A stretch of 5,369 nucleotides of DNA from Syntrophaceae bacterium UBA2188 (lineage in GTDB: Bacteria; Desulfobacterota; BSN033; UBA1163). The notes under the pieces were generated by a model. It was given only the letters and a program-made list of their open reading frames with translations. It had not been told where the DNA came from and made no database searches. Shown one piece after another: positions 5,349 to 5,369 of this stretch. The position numbers and the translations under genes are program-made. The DNA lies in NCBI GenBank assembly GCA_002327985.1, contig DCVM01000016.1, positions 19,868 to 25,236 on the forward strand, read 5' to 3'. The stretch's first letter is position 1. Every line of letters begins with the position of its first letter.

Positions 5349-5369
5349 GATGGATTCGTAAAAAGTCCT
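5347..5369 (-). repeat. REP-like terminal motif, right copy (inverted)
   Basis: TGATGGATTCGTAAAAAGTC at 5348-5367, read on the minus strand, matches the first bases of the window (GACTTTTTACGA then CATCA), with three clustered differences. Its position at the very end, opposite in orientation to the left copy, is consistent with a contig or segment ending at a dispersed repeat. Confidence 0.5.

Noticed and set aside
5331..5359. TTGACA near the right end as a promoter
   Set aside because: No acceptable -10 box lies 15-19 bases downstream.

Overview
The window looks like a piece of an anaerobic bacterial genome, most likely an uncultivated member of the Desulfobacterota / 'Deltaproteobacteria'. 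This is an inference from three things: two subunits of a ferredoxin-dependent 2-oxoacid oxidoreductase, two periplasmic branched-chain-amino-acid-type binding proteins, and intergenic gaps packed with short palindromic repeats of the kind common in such genomes. No taxonomic marker gene is present. All five convincing genes lie on the + strand.

Layout. 1-214: noncoding, with a REP-like motif at the extreme left end, a CCTGCC/GGCAGG palindrome, and a good ribosome binding site before the first gene. 215-967: beta (thiamine diphosphate and Fe-S) subunit of a 2-oxoacid:ferredoxin oxidoreductase. 968-1064: short gap made of TTGG/CCAAT-type repeats. 1065-1628: gamma subunit of the same enzyme. 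1623-1697: a hairpin repeat that supplies the gamma stop codon and is itself interrupted by a second CCTGCC/GGCAGG palindrome. 1699-2289: XRE-type helix-turn-helix regulator with a C-terminal cupin domain. 2290-2438: an array of ATCAG/CTGAT repeats. 2439-3617: first periplasmic substrate-binding protein. 3618-3983: a 366-base gap holding a 171-base inverted-repeat element and then a sigma70-like promoter. 3984-5267: second periplasmic substrate-binding protein. 5268-5369: noncoding, with an inverted repeat and, at the right end, an inverted copy of the motif found at the left end.

How the genes may work together. The beta and gamma subunits would join an alpha subunit, and usually a small ferredoxin-like delta subunit, to decarboxylate a 2-oxoacid oxidatively to an acyl-CoA while reducing ferredoxin. 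Neither alpha nor delta is in the window; by usual gene order they would lie upstream. The two binding proteins would capture amino acids or other small carboxylates for ABC importers whose permease and ATPase genes are also absent. The XRE-cupin protein is the obvious candidate local regulator. A plausible but unproven reading is a regulated uptake-and-degradation locus for amino acids or related acids.

I found no convincing wholly new system. The most interesting material is between the genes: a palindrome inserted into another hairpin repeat, the inverted-repeat element at 3649-3819 with an antisense interrupted reading frame, and matching inverted motifs at both window ends that may mark assembly breakpoints.
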